Shown here piece after piece: positions 28,421 through 38,000 of a stretch of DNA of 64,000 bases. Positions within the stretch are counted from its first letter, which is position 1; the number at the start of each line of letters is the position of its first letter. The DNA comes from Desulfobulbaceae bacterium (lineage in GTDB: Bacteria > Desulfobacterota > Desulfobulbia > Desulfobulbales > SURF-16), in the NCBI GenBank assembly GCA_024637145.1, contig JAGXFQ010000005.1, positions 1 through 64,000 of the forward strand, written 5' to 3'. A program made the position numbers and the translations under genes. Below the pieces are notes generated by a model that was given only the letters and a program-made list of their open reading frames with translations, made no database searches and was not told the origin of the DNA.

Positions 28421-28837
28421 ATGACAACAGCAAAGAATTTTGAAACCAAGCTCTATGAGCCTGGGCAAATCATTATGGCCCAGGGCAGTACCGGTGGTCA
28501 TCTGGCCTATATCATGGAGGGCAAGGTCGAGATTGTGCGGCAGGGCGCCGGCGGGGCCACGCACGTTGTTGCCACCTTGGGCCCCGGTGATATCCTGGGG
28601 GAGATGGCCATTCTCACGGGGCAGCCCCGCAATGCCACGGCCAGAGCCGCCGTTTTAACCCGGATTATTCAGATCTGCGAGCGGACCTTGCAGTTGGGTC
28701 TGGTCAATGAACATATTCCTGTTTTAAAGGATATGGTGACCCAGCTTGCCAGGCGCCTCCAGGAGATGGAGGCGCAAAATAGAGAATATCTTGTCCGAAT
28801 TGAGGAATTAGAAAGGGAGCAGGGCAGAGGACAATGA
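28421..28837 (+). CDS. Stand-alone cyclic-nucleotide-binding domain protein
   Basis: 138 residues. A single cNMP-binding beta-roll (about 8-110). The phosphate-binding cassette is readable as LGEMAILTGQPRNATARA, with the Glu and Arg that contact cyclic nucleotide. A C-terminal amphipathic helix (about 100-135) could mediate dimerisation. There is no DNA-binding domain, so it probably regulates by protein contact. Its stop overlaps the ferredoxin start (ATGA). Confidence 0.85.
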   Translation: MTTAKNFETKLYEPGQIIMAQGSTGGHLAYIMEGKVEIVRQGAGGATHVVATLGPGDILGEMAILTGQPRNATARAAVLTRIIQICERTLQLGLVNEHIPVLKDMVTQLARRLQEMEAQNREYLVRIEELEREQGRGQ

Positions 28838-29034
28838 AAAAAGGCAGGTTGCTTATTGATACCTATCGCTGCAAATGGTGTGAGGCGTGTGTCGTGGAAA
28901 TGCCGGAGTTCTTTTTCTACGACGAGAGGACAGGCAAGGCCACGGCCACCAGTGAGCCGGTGGAACTGACGGAGACCCTTGAAGCCGTTATTGCCCTCTG
29001 TCCCACCAACTGTATTGAAGTGGTGGAGAAATGA
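28834..29034 (+). CDS. Small [4Fe-4S] ferredoxin
   Basis: 66 residues. One cluster is coordinated by C13, C16 and C19 (CKWCEAC) and a distal Cys in LCPTNC (about 56). The missing fourth Cys of the first motif and the absence of a second complete motif indicate a single-cluster carrier similar to Desulfovibrio ferredoxins. Translation is coupled to the cNMP-domain protein, suggesting a redox partner relation. Confidence 0.88.
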   Translation: MKKGRLLIDTYRCKWCEACVVEMPEFFFYDERTGKATATSEPVELTETLEAVIALCPTNCIEVVEK

Positions 29035-29054
29035 GGTCGGGTGCCGTCAGCGGC

Positions 29055-29789
29055 TCAGCCCTCGGCGCCGCCCGGCTTATATGAAGTGAGATCTTCCCAT
29101 TCCGGCATGCCGAAATCAGGCAGCCAGTCTGTCCAGGAACCTGCCGGCTTTGTACCTGTTTTCAACAGGGCCAGGGTTTCTTCGGCCTCAGTAACCACCG
29201 TGGAATCAGGATAATGGTCGAGAAGATATTCCAGCCGGCTGGTGGCCTGTTGCAGCTTATTTGTCTTGATATAAAAACGGGCCACATACATCTCGTGGTT
29301 GGCCAGGAAATTACGGGCAGCCTTGATGCGGCTGCGCGCCTCCTCTCTATACGATGATTGGGGATAACTGCGGATGAGCTTGTTGAAAGCGTTAATGGCG
29401 TGGGTGGCGCTGGCTGGGTCACGGTCAATGGTATCCAGCTGGTTATAATGGCTCATGCCCACCTGAAACATGGTGTAGGGTACGGCCTCGTTGGTGGGGT
29501 GGCTTTGTTCAAAGGCCTGATAAGCGGCAATGGCCTCGGTATAATGGTTGAGATAATAATGGCAGTCCGCTGATTTGAGTTCTGCCATCAGGCTGTACTG
29601 GCTGAAGGGAAAGCGATCGGTCAGGTTTGAGAAATGCTTCAGGGCCGTGACATAACGGCCGCTGTTGAAGGCCTCCATGGCCTCATATTTAACAGCTTCC
29701 GGATCCATGGCCTGGTCGGCTGATTTGCCGGAACAGCCGATCAGGAGGCTTAAAAGTAGGGGCGCGATGAGAAGGGAGATGTACTTCAT
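29055..29789 (-). CDS. bamD: Outer-membrane assembly lipoprotein BamD
   Basis: 244 residues. Lipobox LLIGC (C19) follows a classic signal. Five TPR-like repeats fill residues about 33-210; FNSGRYVTALKHFSNLTDRFP and YQAFEQSHPTNEAVPYTMFQVG are typical BamD TPRs. It is the essential lipoprotein of the Bam complex that inserts beta-barrels, such as the OmpV-like protein and the efflux porin of this window. Convergent with the ferredoxin gene (20 bp). Confidence 0.92.
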   Translation of the reverse strand: MKYISLLIAPLLLSLLIGCSGKSADQAMDPEAVKYEAMEAFNSGRYVTALKHFSNLTDRFPFSQYSLMAELKSADCHYYLNHYTEAIAAYQAFEQSHPTNEAVPYTMFQVGMSHYNQLDTIDRDPASATHAINAFNKLIRSYPQSSYREEARSRIKAARNFLANHEMYVARFYIKTNKLQQATSRLEYLLDHYPDSTVVTEAEETLALLKTGTKPAGSWTDWLPDFGMPEWEDLTSYKPGGAEG

Positions 29790-29974
29790 TATGTTCCTCT
29801 TTGAAAAACGGGGATAGTGCCAAGGAAGTCAGAAAACGTGGTATCCCAAAACTGAAAATCTATCTTTTATAACTAAAGAGATATCTTCATGTTGGGAAAA
29901 GTTCTTTGAAAAAGAAAAGTGCCGGTGATTTCCCTTAAAAAAATAAATCTACCGGGGAAAATGTATTTCTGCCA

Positions 29975-30005
29975 TAAAAAACCAGTCTCGCCAAACAGGC
30001 GGTTT
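29975..30005 (-). terminator. Possible terminator of trxB
   Basis: On the minus strand AAACCGCC pairs with GGCG and GGTTT around a short loop, with a bulge, and ends in TTTTTTAT. It lies about 60 bp past the trxB stop. Confidence 0.45.
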
Positions 30006-30066
30006 CTCTTTCTAAGAGATCCCACAGGCTGGGGTCTTTCTTGCTGCGCAAGCTAACAACTCAGAA

Positions 30067-30999
30067 TTATTCGTTATCTTCAAGATACTCCTCAGCAGAG
30101 AGGCAGGCCACGCAGCCTTCTCCCACGGCATTGGCAACCTGCCGAAAGTTTTTATAGATAATATCCCCGGCCGCAAAAACACCAGGCTGCGAGGTGTGCA
30201 TCTCGAGATCGGTGTGGATAAAGCCCTGGTCGTTGTCAAGTTGATCCAGGGGCAGCATTTCCATATTGGGGCGGGTGCCGATGAGGACGAAAACACCGTG
30301 CAGTTTAATGGTGGAGGGGGCATCAGTGCGGACATTTTTGAGGGAGAGGCCGGTGACCCCGCTTTGATCGCCCAGGACCTCGGTGGCTATGGTGTCCCAG
30401 ATAAAGTCGATCTTGTCGTTGGCAAAGGCCTTTTCCTGGACCACCTTTGTGGCCCGGAGGGCATCCCGCCGGTGGACAACATACACCTTGTCGGCAAATT
30501 TGGTGAGCTGGATCGCCTCCTGGACGGCGGTATTGCCGCCGCCGATAACGGCCACGGTTTTGCCTCGGTAAAAGGGGGCATCACAGGTGGCGCAGTAAGA
30601 AACGCCGCGGCCTGTGAACTCCTTTTCTCCAGGTATGCCGATTTGGTTGGCCCGGGCGCCTGTGGTGATAATAACGGCCCTGCAGGTCAGGCTGGAGCCA
30701 TCTTCCAGGTAAAGGGTTTTTACCGGACCCACCAGGTCCATCTTGCTCACGGTGGCCTGTTTTATCTCAAGATCAAAACGTTTGGCCTGGGCCGTCATTT
30801 TTTCGGCAAGGTCGAGGCCGGAAATGCCCTCGGGAAAGCCCGGATAATTGTCAATCCAGTGGCTGAGCATAACCTGGCCGCCCGGCCCTGCTTTCTCCAG
30901 AAGCAGGGCGTCCAGCATGGCCCGGCCGGCGTAGAGACCAGCGGTGAGGCCTGCTGGCCCGCCGCCCACAATAATCAGCTGGTGATCAACGTTGTCCAT
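30067..30999 (-). CDS. trxB: Thioredoxin reductase
   Basis: 310 residues, FAD/NADPH-dependent. The FAD-binding motif VGGGPAGLTA (11-20), redox pair C136-A-T-C139, NADPH motif VIGGGNTAVQEA and FAD-binding GVFAAGD near the C-terminus are all present. It reduces thioredoxin. The paired trxA lies 98 bp upstream, separated by a terminator. Confidence 0.96.
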   Translation of the reverse strand: MDNVDHQLIIVGGGPAGLTAGLYAGRAMLDALLLEKAGPGGQVMLSHWIDNYPGFPEGISGLDLAEKMTAQAKRFDLEIKQATVSKMDLVGPVKTLYLEDGSSLTCRAVIITTGARANQIGIPGEKEFTGRGVSYCATCDAPFYRGKTVAVIGGGNTAVQEAIQLTKFADKVYVVHRRDALRATKVVQEKAFANDKIDFIWDTIATEVLGDQSGVTGLSLKNVRTDAPSTIKLHGVFVLIGTRPNMEMLPLDQLDNDQGFIHTDLEMHTSQPGVFAAGDIIYKNFRQVANAVGEGCVACLSAEEYLEDNE

Positions 31000-31039
31000 A
31001 TTCTTTCACAGGGCTAAAAAAGGGAGAAGAAAGGCAAAA

Positions 31040-31065
31040 AAAAGTGGAACCAAGGTTCCACTTTT
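31040..31065 (-). terminator. Terminator between trxA and trxB
   Basis: Perfect 12-bp inverted repeat AAAAGTGGAACC / GGTTCCACTTTT with a 2-nt loop; on the minus strand it is followed by further T residues. It lies 32 bp after the trxA stop, so trxA and trxB may be partly uncoupled. Confidence 0.85.
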
Positions 31066-31097
31066 GAAGGTGCGGCCCGTTCAAAAAAGAGGGCCAA

Positions 31098-31421
31098 TTA
31101 TTTGGCGATCATGGCCACCAGCTGCGGCTTGCCCACCGCACCGGTTACCTGGTCGGCCACTTCCCCGTTTTTGAAGAAAATCAGGGTGGGAATGGCCCGG
31201 ATGCCGTATTTGCCGGGGGTTTCCGGGCTGTCGTCAACATTCATCTTGCAGATCTGCACCTTGCCATCATATTCGGCGGCCAGCTCTTCAATCATGGGGC
31301 CGATGGCCTTACAGGGGCCGCACCAGGGCGCCCAGAAGTCAACCAGGGTAGGGAGGGCGGCCTTGAGGACCTTCTCTTCAAAATCACTATCAGTAACCGT
31401 GATAATTTTATCGCTTGCCAT
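31098..31421 (-). CDS. trxA: Thioredoxin
   Basis: 107 residues. Active site W33-C34-G-P-C37, the cis-Pro loop IPTL and the classic fold are present. Start ATG 31421 has AAGGAG eight bases upstream and begins the conserved N-terminus; 22 extra upstream codons are rejected. Confidence 0.95.
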   Translation of the reverse strand: MASDKIITVTDSDFEEKVLKAALPTLVDFWAPWCGPCKAIGPMIEELAAEYDGKVQICKMNVDDSPETPGKYGIRAIPTLIFFKNGEVADQVTGAVGKPQLVAMIAK

Positions 31422-31783
31422 GGGATGTGCTCCTTGTGGATGAAAAAGATTAAGAATAATAAATGCTGAATTTTTGATGATAGGCAACGGTTATCCGGCT
31501 CAAGAGACCAAGGGGGCGGCCGGAATTTTTTTAAACGGCTCCGCTGGCTCTTTCAGGAAAGAACAGGGATCTCTATCATCTGTTTAATAGTACAGACTGG
31601 CCCTGGCCTTGACAAGAAAATTTTGCCGGAAGTTACCGGTTCCCGCCTGATAAGAGTTCAGCTCCTGGGCGGTCATGACTTCCCTGGGCCCGGGGTCGGG
31701 CCGGGGAATTTTTAGTGGCTATTTTCAAACGATTGTTTTAAACAGGCGTTAAAATAAGGCAACAGGGGGTGGGGAAAAACAAT
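31422..31783. other. Divergent promoter region of trxA and the efflux regulator
   Basis: About 360 bp containing the TetR-type operator at 31728-31750. No gene seen. Confidence 0.6.
31728..31750 (+). promoter_or_regulatory. Palindromic TetR-family operator
   Basis: AACGATTGTTT (31728-31738), one central T, then AAACAGGCGTT (31740-31750): 11-bp arms with two mismatches. It ends at a TAAAAT -10-like hexamer (31750-31755) and lies 33 bp before the TetR start codon. The size and position are those of a TetR-family autorepressor operator. Confidence 0.7.
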
Positions 31784-32410
31784 ATGGCCCAAAGCGATAC
31801 CAAGACGAAAATTATCAAGACCGCTGAGGAACTTTTCGCCATTGCTGGTTTCCATCATACATCCCTGCGGACCATTACCGCCAAGGCCGGGGTTAATCTG
31901 GCGGCGGTAAACTATCATTTCGGCTGCAAAGAGGCGCTGCTTGAGGCCATTTTAGACCGGCACCTTTTGCCGTTAAATGAGAGCCGCCGCCGGCGGCTGC
32001 AGGCCGTGGCCGATGAGGTGGACGGCAGCGGCCGCCCACCGGCAGTGGAGGAGGTGCTGCGCTGCTTCACCGAGCCCACCCTGGCCCTGCTCCATGGTGA
32101 CCAGGCCGCCGGTTATTTTCGGATGCTGGTGGGCCGGTCGCTCAGTGATCCCGATCAAACGGTGCGCCAGCATTTTTTGGGGAGGATACGCGGGGTTTTA
32201 GAGCAGCTCCTGGACCTCCTCTGCCGGGCCCTGCCCCATTGTCCCCGGGAGTCTGTGGCCTGGAGGCTCCATTTTGCCCTGGGGGCCATGAGCCATACCT
32301 TGATCTTCCAGGAGCAGGGGCCGCTCCTGGGCGGCCTGGACAAGAGCACGCCTCTTGATGAGGTGATTGAGATGCTCACTGATTTTATCGTGAAGGGGCT
32401 GGACCGATGA
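31784..32410 (+). CDS. TetR-family repressor of the efflux operon
   Basis: 208 residues. N-terminal helix-turn-helix (about 6-55): KTAEELFAIAGFHHTSLRTITAKAG and NLAAVNYHFGCKEALLEAIL are typical. The C-terminal ligand domain resembles the CecR/YbiH type. ATG 31784 follows GGGG; a GTG five codons earlier is the alternative. The stop overlaps the efflux lipoprotein gene (ATGA), and a palindromic operator precedes the gene, so negative autoregulation of the whole operon is likely. Confidence 0.93.
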   Translation: MAQSDTKTKIIKTAEELFAIAGFHHTSLRTITAKAGVNLAAVNYHFGCKEALLEAILDRHLLPLNESRRRRLQAVADEVDGSGRPPAVEEVLRCFTEPTLALLHGDQAAGYFRMLVGRSLSDPDQTVRQHFLGRIRGVLEQLLDLLCRALPHCPRESVAWRLHFALGAMSHTLIFQEQGPLLGGLDKSTPLDEVIEMLTDFIVKGLDR

Positions 32411-33798
32411 AAGAGAATCTCTGGGCCATGATGCTGGTGGTGCTGGTGGCGGGCTGCACGCTCCATGCGCCCCAGGCCACCCCCTTTGCCGACATTCCCG
32501 AGCAGTTCGCGGCGCTGCCCCGTGACCAGGAGATGCCCCTTGCGGCCCATGAACGGTGGTGGCTGCATTTTAACGACCCCCAGCTTGATGCCATTATGGC
32601 CCAGGGCTTTGCCGGCAATCTTGATCTGGAGATGGCCTGGGCCCGCCTCAGGCAGGCCCAGGCCCTGGAGCGGCTGGAGCATTCCTCCCAATGGCCCGCC
32701 CTGGACCTGAGCGGCAGCGGCGGTCGCAGTCGCGCCGGTGGCAGCAGCAGTGCTGTTGCTACCTATCAAGGCTCCCTGGCCGCCGGGTATGAACTGGACC
32801 TGTGGCAGAAGCTGGCCCAGGAGCGCCGTTCCTTTACCCTGCAGCGGCGTGCGGTTGATCATGAGGTGAAGGCCCTCTATCTGACGCTGGCTGCCCAACT
32901 GGCCGAGGCCTATTATCAGGTGGTTGAGCTCCGTGATCGTCTGGCCTTAAACCGGGAGATCATCGCCTCCTTTGCCAAGACCGTTGAGCTGGTGGAGTGG
33001 CGTTACCAGCGCGGTGTTGCCCCTGCCCTGGATCTCTACCAGTCCCGCCAGACCCTGCTGGGCTCCCGGGCCGAGCTGCCTCTCCTGGAGGCAGAGGAGC
33101 AGGCCGCCCAAAACCGCCTTGCCGTTTTACTGGGCGCTGTGCCGGGCCACCAGGATTTCGGCACCCTGACGCATCTGCCCGATCTGCAGCTCTCCTTTGC
33201 CCAGGGGCTGCCCGCAGATCTTATCACCAATCGTCCTGATATCAAGGCGGCCTTTTTCTCTCTGCAGGCTGCCGATGCCGAGATAGCCGTGGCCATAGCG
33301 GATCGTTTTCCCCGTTTTAAGCTCACTGCCAATTATGGCGGCCAGTCCAGCGAGCTCCATTCCCTGCTCAACTCTCCCAATATATTCTGGAATCTGCTGG
33401 CCAATATGGCCCAGCCTCTGGTGGATGGGGGGCGCCGTCGGCAGGAGGTGGAACGGCGGCAGGCCTTCTTTGATGAACGGGCTGCCTTCTACCGCCTCAC
33501 CGTTCTCAAGGCCTTCCAGGAGGTGGAAGACGCCCTGGTCAAAGAGCGGGGCATGGATGCCAACATGGAAATACTCGCGGAGCGCCGGCAGGTCACGGCC
33601 GCCACCTTGCGGCAGGCCCTGGAGCGATACCAGCAGGGGCTGGCTGATTTTCTGCCCGTGCTCACGGCCCAGGTCAGTGATACCTCGGCCCGCCTTGCCC
33701 TGATAGCGGCCCAGCGCCAGCGTATTTCCACGCGGATCCAACTGGCCAGGGCCCTGGGGGGCAGCTGGATGCCTGCCGAGATGGACGCCCGTCCTTAA
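32407..33798 (+). CDS. Outer-membrane efflux lipoprotein (NodT/OprM type)
   Basis: 463 residues. The signal ends in LVAGC, so the protein is lipidated. Two TolC-type repeats follow, with paired helical hairpins (about 55-235 and 265-450); the sequence PxLxLSGSGG and LDLWQKL motifs are typical of OprM. It forms the exit duct of the tripartite pump encoded by the next two genes. Coupled to the TetR gene by ATGA. Confidence 0.93.
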   Translation: MKENLWAMMLVVLVAGCTLHAPQATPFADIPEQFAALPRDQEMPLAAHERWWLHFNDPQLDAIMAQGFAGNLDLEMAWARLRQAQALERLEHSSQWPALDLSGSGGRSRAGGSSSAVATYQGSLAAGYELDLWQKLAQERRSFTLQRRAVDHEVKALYLTLAAQLAEAYYQVVELRDRLALNREIIASFAKTVELVEWRYQRGVAPALDLYQSRQTLLGSRAELPLLEAEEQAAQNRLAVLLGAVPGHQDFGTLTHLPDLQLSFAQGLPADLITNRPDIKAAFFSLQAADAEIAVAIADRFPRFKLTANYGGQSSELHSLLNSPNIFWNLLANMAQPLVDGGRRRQEVERRQAFFDERAAFYRLTVLKAFQEVEDALVKERGMDANMEILAERRQVTAATLRQALERYQQGLADFLPVLTAQVSDTSARLALIAAQRQRISTRIQLARALGGSWMPAEMDARP

Positions 33799-33851
33799 AC
33801 AATGAGGGCCAGAGATCTCAACAAGAAAAGAGTAGCTGCTACCCCTCCCCA

Positions 33852-33889
33852 AAAAAAAAAGAAGGGCCGCCTGTGATGAGGCGGCCGCC
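33852..33889 (-). terminator. Hairpin with T-tract on the antisense strand of the efflux operon
   Basis: GGCCGCC and GGCGGCC flank an 8-base loop. Read on the minus strand the hairpin is followed by CTTCTTTTTTTTTT. On the coding strand the first possible start codons of the adaptor gene (33873, 33876) fall in its loop. Confidence 0.5.
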
Positions 33890-35072
33890 AAAGGCCATGA
33901 GAAAAATATTTATTAAAGTTATCCTGCCCGTTCTGGTCATTATTGTGGCCATGGTGGCGGCCCGGGCCATGATCAGCAGCCGTAAGGTGCCCAAGCGCAT
34001 CTCCCCCGTCAGTCAGGGCCCCGTGGTGGAAACCATGGAGGTGGAGCTTGTGGATCTGCCGGTGACGGTGCGGGGCACCGGCACCGTGGCTGCCCGCCAG
34101 CAGGTGGAGATCATCCCGCAGGTAAGCGGGCTGGTGGAGAGGATCGCCCCCGGCTTGGTGCAGGGCGCCTTTTTCAGCCACGGCGAGCTGCTGCTGGAGA
34201 TTGAAGAGACCGATTATCTCCTGGCCCTGGAGCAGGCCCGGGCCGAGCTGGCCAAGGCCGAACTGGACCTTGCCCTTATTGACGGCCAGGCGGTCATTGC
34301 CCGGCGTGAGTGGCGGATGCTGGGCAACCAGGAGAAGGAGCCGCTGCCCCTGGTGGTTTATGGCCCCCAGCTGGCCTCGGCCCAGGCCACCCTGGCCTCG
34401 GCCGCGGCCAAGGTAAAGCTGGCTGAGGCCAACCTGGAGCGCACCAAGATCAGGGCACCCTTTAACTGCCTTATCCGCACCAAAAATGTTGATGTCGGTC
34501 AATACCTGCGCGCCGGCACCGTGATTCTGGATATTGCCGGCACGGATGCCGCTGAAATTGTTGTCCCCCTGCCCCTTGCCGATCTGCCCTGGCTGGTGAT
34601 TCCCCGCCAGAACCAGGGCCAGCAGGGCTCGCCTGCCACCATAACCATGGCGGTGGGCCGGGACAACTACAGCTGGTCGGGCTTTGTCAGCCGTTCCCTG
34701 GGTGAGGTGGACACTAAGACCAGGATGGTTGATCTGGTTATTGTTATCAACGATCCCTATCGCCTTGCCAAGGAGAGTCGCCCTGGCCGGGAACTGGCGG
34801 TGGGCAGTTTTGTCCAGGTGGAGATAGTGGGGCAGGTCCTGCCGCAGGTGGTCCGCATTCCGCGCCACGCCCTGCATGGTGACAACAGCGTCTGGCTGGT
34901 TACTGACCGGGGTGAACTGCTCCAGCGCCACGTTGAGGTGGCGCGCAAGGAAAAAGAGAGTGTGCTGGTGAGCAAAGGGCTGGCTGCTGGCGAGCGCCTG
35001 GCCTTGACACCGGTGCGGGGGGCGGCCAACGGCCTGGTGGTGCGAGAGCGGCCCGGGAGTGATACGCCATGA
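33873..35072 (+). CDS. RND efflux periplasmic adaptor (HlyD/AcrA type)
   Basis: 399 residues. One N-terminal membrane anchor (about 12-32), barrel-sandwich hybrid halves (about 60-100 and 180-215), a helical hairpin (about 105-180) rich in Ala/Glu, and a beta-barrel (about 215-320). No lipobox. The start could be GTG 33873, ATG 33876 or ATG 33897; SD GAAGGG favours the first two. Coupled to the transporter gene by ATGA. Confidence 0.92.
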   Translation: MMRRPPKAMRKIFIKVILPVLVIIVAMVAARAMISSRKVPKRISPVSQGPVVETMEVELVDLPVTVRGTGTVAARQQVEIIPQVSGLVERIAPGLVQGAFFSHGELLLEIEETDYLLALEQARAELAKAELDLALIDGQAVIARREWRMLGNQEKEPLPLVVYGPQLASAQATLASAAAKVKLAEANLERTKIRAPFNCLIRTKNVDVGQYLRAGTVILDIAGTDAAEIVVPLPLADLPWLVIPRQNQGQQGSPATITMAVGRDNYSWSGFVSRSLGEVDTKTRMVDLVIVINDPYRLAKESRPGRELAVGSFVQVEIVGQVLPQVVRIPRHALHGDNSVWLVTDRGELLQRHVEVARKEKESVLVSKGLAAGERLALTPVRGAANGLVVRERPGSDTP

Positions 35073-38000
35073 ACGCTGCGATTCGCTGGATGGCAGGCAA
35101 TCATGTTGCCGCCAATCTCCTGATGCTCTTTTTTATGGTGGGCGGCCTGGTGGTGAGCCTGCAGATCAAGCAGGAGGTCTTTCCTGATATAGCCCTCGAC
35201 TATATTGAGGTCGTGGTGGTCTACCCCGGCGCCGGACCGGAAGAGGTGGAGGAGGGGATCATCCTCAAAATCGAGGAAAATCTCACCGGTATCGACGGCA
35301 TCAAGGAGGTGCGCTCCACTGCCTCCGAGGGGTTCGGACGGGTGGTGGCGGAAATCTATCCCGGCGAGGACCAGGACAAGATCCTGCAGGATATCAAGAG
35401 CGAGGTGGACCGTATCTCCACCTTCCCCGCTGATGCGGAAAGGCCGGTGGTTGCTAAGCTCCTGCGTAAAAGGGAGGTGCTCACCCTGGCGGTTTACGGT
35501 GATCTGCCGGCGCGGGGCCTGCGGGAGATGGCCGACACTATCCGCGACGACCTCCTGGCCCTGCCCAATATCACCCAGGCCGAACTTTCCGGAGTGCGGC
35601 CCTATGAAATTTCCATTGAGATCTCGGAGCAGACCCTGCGCCGCTACAACCTGACCCTGGAGCAGGTTGCCCGCCGGATCATGCAGGCCTCCCAGGATCT
35701 GCCCGGCGGCACCATCAAGACCGGCAGTGGTGAGGTGCTGATCCGCACCAAGGAGAGGCGTTATTTGGGCTCGGAATATGGCGCCATTGCCATTGTCCAT
35801 CAGGAGCAGGGCAGCGAGGTTCTGCTCAGTGATATCGCTACCATCCGCGATGATTTTGCCGAGACCGATGAAACCGCCTTTTTTGACGGCAAACCGGCCG
35901 CCATGATTGAGATCTTCCGAATCGGCGACCAGTCCCCCAAGGATATTTCACGCACGGTCTATCAATATGTGACTGAAAAAAGCGAAAGTCTGCCCGCCAG
36001 CATCCAGCTTGCGGTGTGGAAAGATCGCTCCGAGGCCCTGGTCAGCAGGATTGATCTCCTGGTCAGTAATGGTTTCATGGGCCTTATTCTGGTCCTCCTG
36101 GTTCTGGGCCTTTTTCTGGAGGTCCGGTTGGCCCTCTGGGTCATGCTGGGCATCCCCATCTCTTTTTTCGGCGCCTTTCTCTTTATGCCCTCCATGGACG
36201 CCTCCATTAATATGATTTCCCTGTTCGCCTTTATCATGGCCTTAGGAATCGTGGTGGATGACGCCATTGTGGTGGGCGAAAATACCTACACTCACCGCGC
36301 CAAAGGCCTGCCCTTTGGCGAGGCCGCCGTGCGGGGCGCCACCCAGGTGGCCACGCCGGTGGTCTTTGCCATCCTGACCTCGGTTGCCGCCTTTATGCCG
36401 CTTTTCTATGTGAGCGGGATGATGGGCAAGTTTATTAATACCATTCCCAAGGTGGTTATTCTTATTCTCCTGGTCTCTCTGGTCGAATGTCTCTTTGTCC
36501 TGCCGTCCCACCTCTCTCGGCCCCAGAAAAATAACGGCGAGGTCTGGTTTGTTCTCAGGAAGCCGGATCGGCTGCGCCAAAAGTTTGGCCATTGGCTGCA
36601 GGGTTTTATCGCGGGCCCCTATCAGCGTTTTCTGACCCGGTGTCTCAAGCACCGCTATCTCACCCTGAGTGTGGCCCTGGCCACCTTGATTATCACGGTG
36701 GGCATGGTGGGCGGCGGTATCGTCAAGTTTCGTTTCATGCCTAAGGTGGAGAGCGATACCGTCCAGGTATCTCTGGAGATGCCGCCCGGAACCGCCGTTG
36801 GTAAGACCCGCCAGGTTCAGCAGTTTATCGAGAGAGAGGCGGAAAAGACCATCGCCCATTTTGACGCCACCCTGCCGGAGGGCGAAGAAACCATCCTGCG
36901 CCACCTCTACTCTACGGTGGGGAGTGGCGGCTCCCATCTTGCCCGTCTTTCTCTCAATCTGACCCCCAGTGAGTTCAGGTCGGTGGGCTCCAATGACGTA
37001 GCCAATTACTGGCGTGAGCAGGTGGGCGAGATTGCCGGGGTCGATGCCTTGACCTTTGAGAATAATCTGGTCCATATGGGGGCTAATATCGATATCCGTC
37101 TGGGCCATGATGATTTTCAGGTCCTGGATGCCGCCGCCGAACAGGTGCGGGCCGTGCTGGAGGAGTATCCCGGCGTGGGTGACATCACCAACAGCTTGAG
37201 TCGCGGCAAGAAGGAGATGAAGATCACGCTCAAGCCGGCAGCCCGCACCCTGGGGGTCACTGAAGAAGATTTGGGCAGGCAGCTGCGCGCCGCCTTTTAT
37301 GGTGCCGAAGCCTTGCGCCTCCAACGGGGTCGGGATGAGGTCAAGGTCATGGTCCGCTATCCGGAGGAGGAACGCCGGCATCTCTGGAATCTGGAGAATC
37401 TGCGAATCCGCACCCCGGAGGGCAGAGAGGTTCCCCTCTATCAGGCCGCCCAGGTCGTTGAATCAAAGGGGTTCAGTCAGATTAACCGCAGTGATCGTAA
37501 AAGGGTGATCAATCTCACCGGCTCGGTGGCTAATAAGGTGGCCAACGCCGAAGATATCATCGCTGATCTGCAGCAGGGCATCTTAACAAAGGTGCAGGCC
37601 GATTATTCGGGCTTGACTATTGATCTTGAGGGCGAAAGTAAGGAGCGCCAGGAGTCTTTAAGCAGTATGAAGCGGGGCTTTGCCATATCGCTCATGGTAA
37701 TTTACGCCCTGCTCGCCATTCCGCTGCGTAGTTACGTGCAGCCGCTGTTGATTATGGTCTCTATTCCCTTTGGCGTGGTGGGCGCGGTCTGGGGTCATTT
37801 CATCCTGGGATATGATATCGCCATTATGTCGATGTTTGGCATTGTCGCCTTGGCGGGGGTGGTGGTCAACGATTCTCTGCTGCTCATTGATTATATTAAT
37901 CAGCTGCGGGGGCGCGGCATTGCCCTGCGCGACGCTATTTCGACAGCGGCCCAGCGTCGTTTTCGGCCCATCCTCCTCACCTCGCTCACCACCTTTTTCG

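Noticed and set aside
33795-35800. Minus-strand open frames opposite the efflux adaptor and transporter
   Set aside because: Shadow frames of the efflux genes, no motifs.
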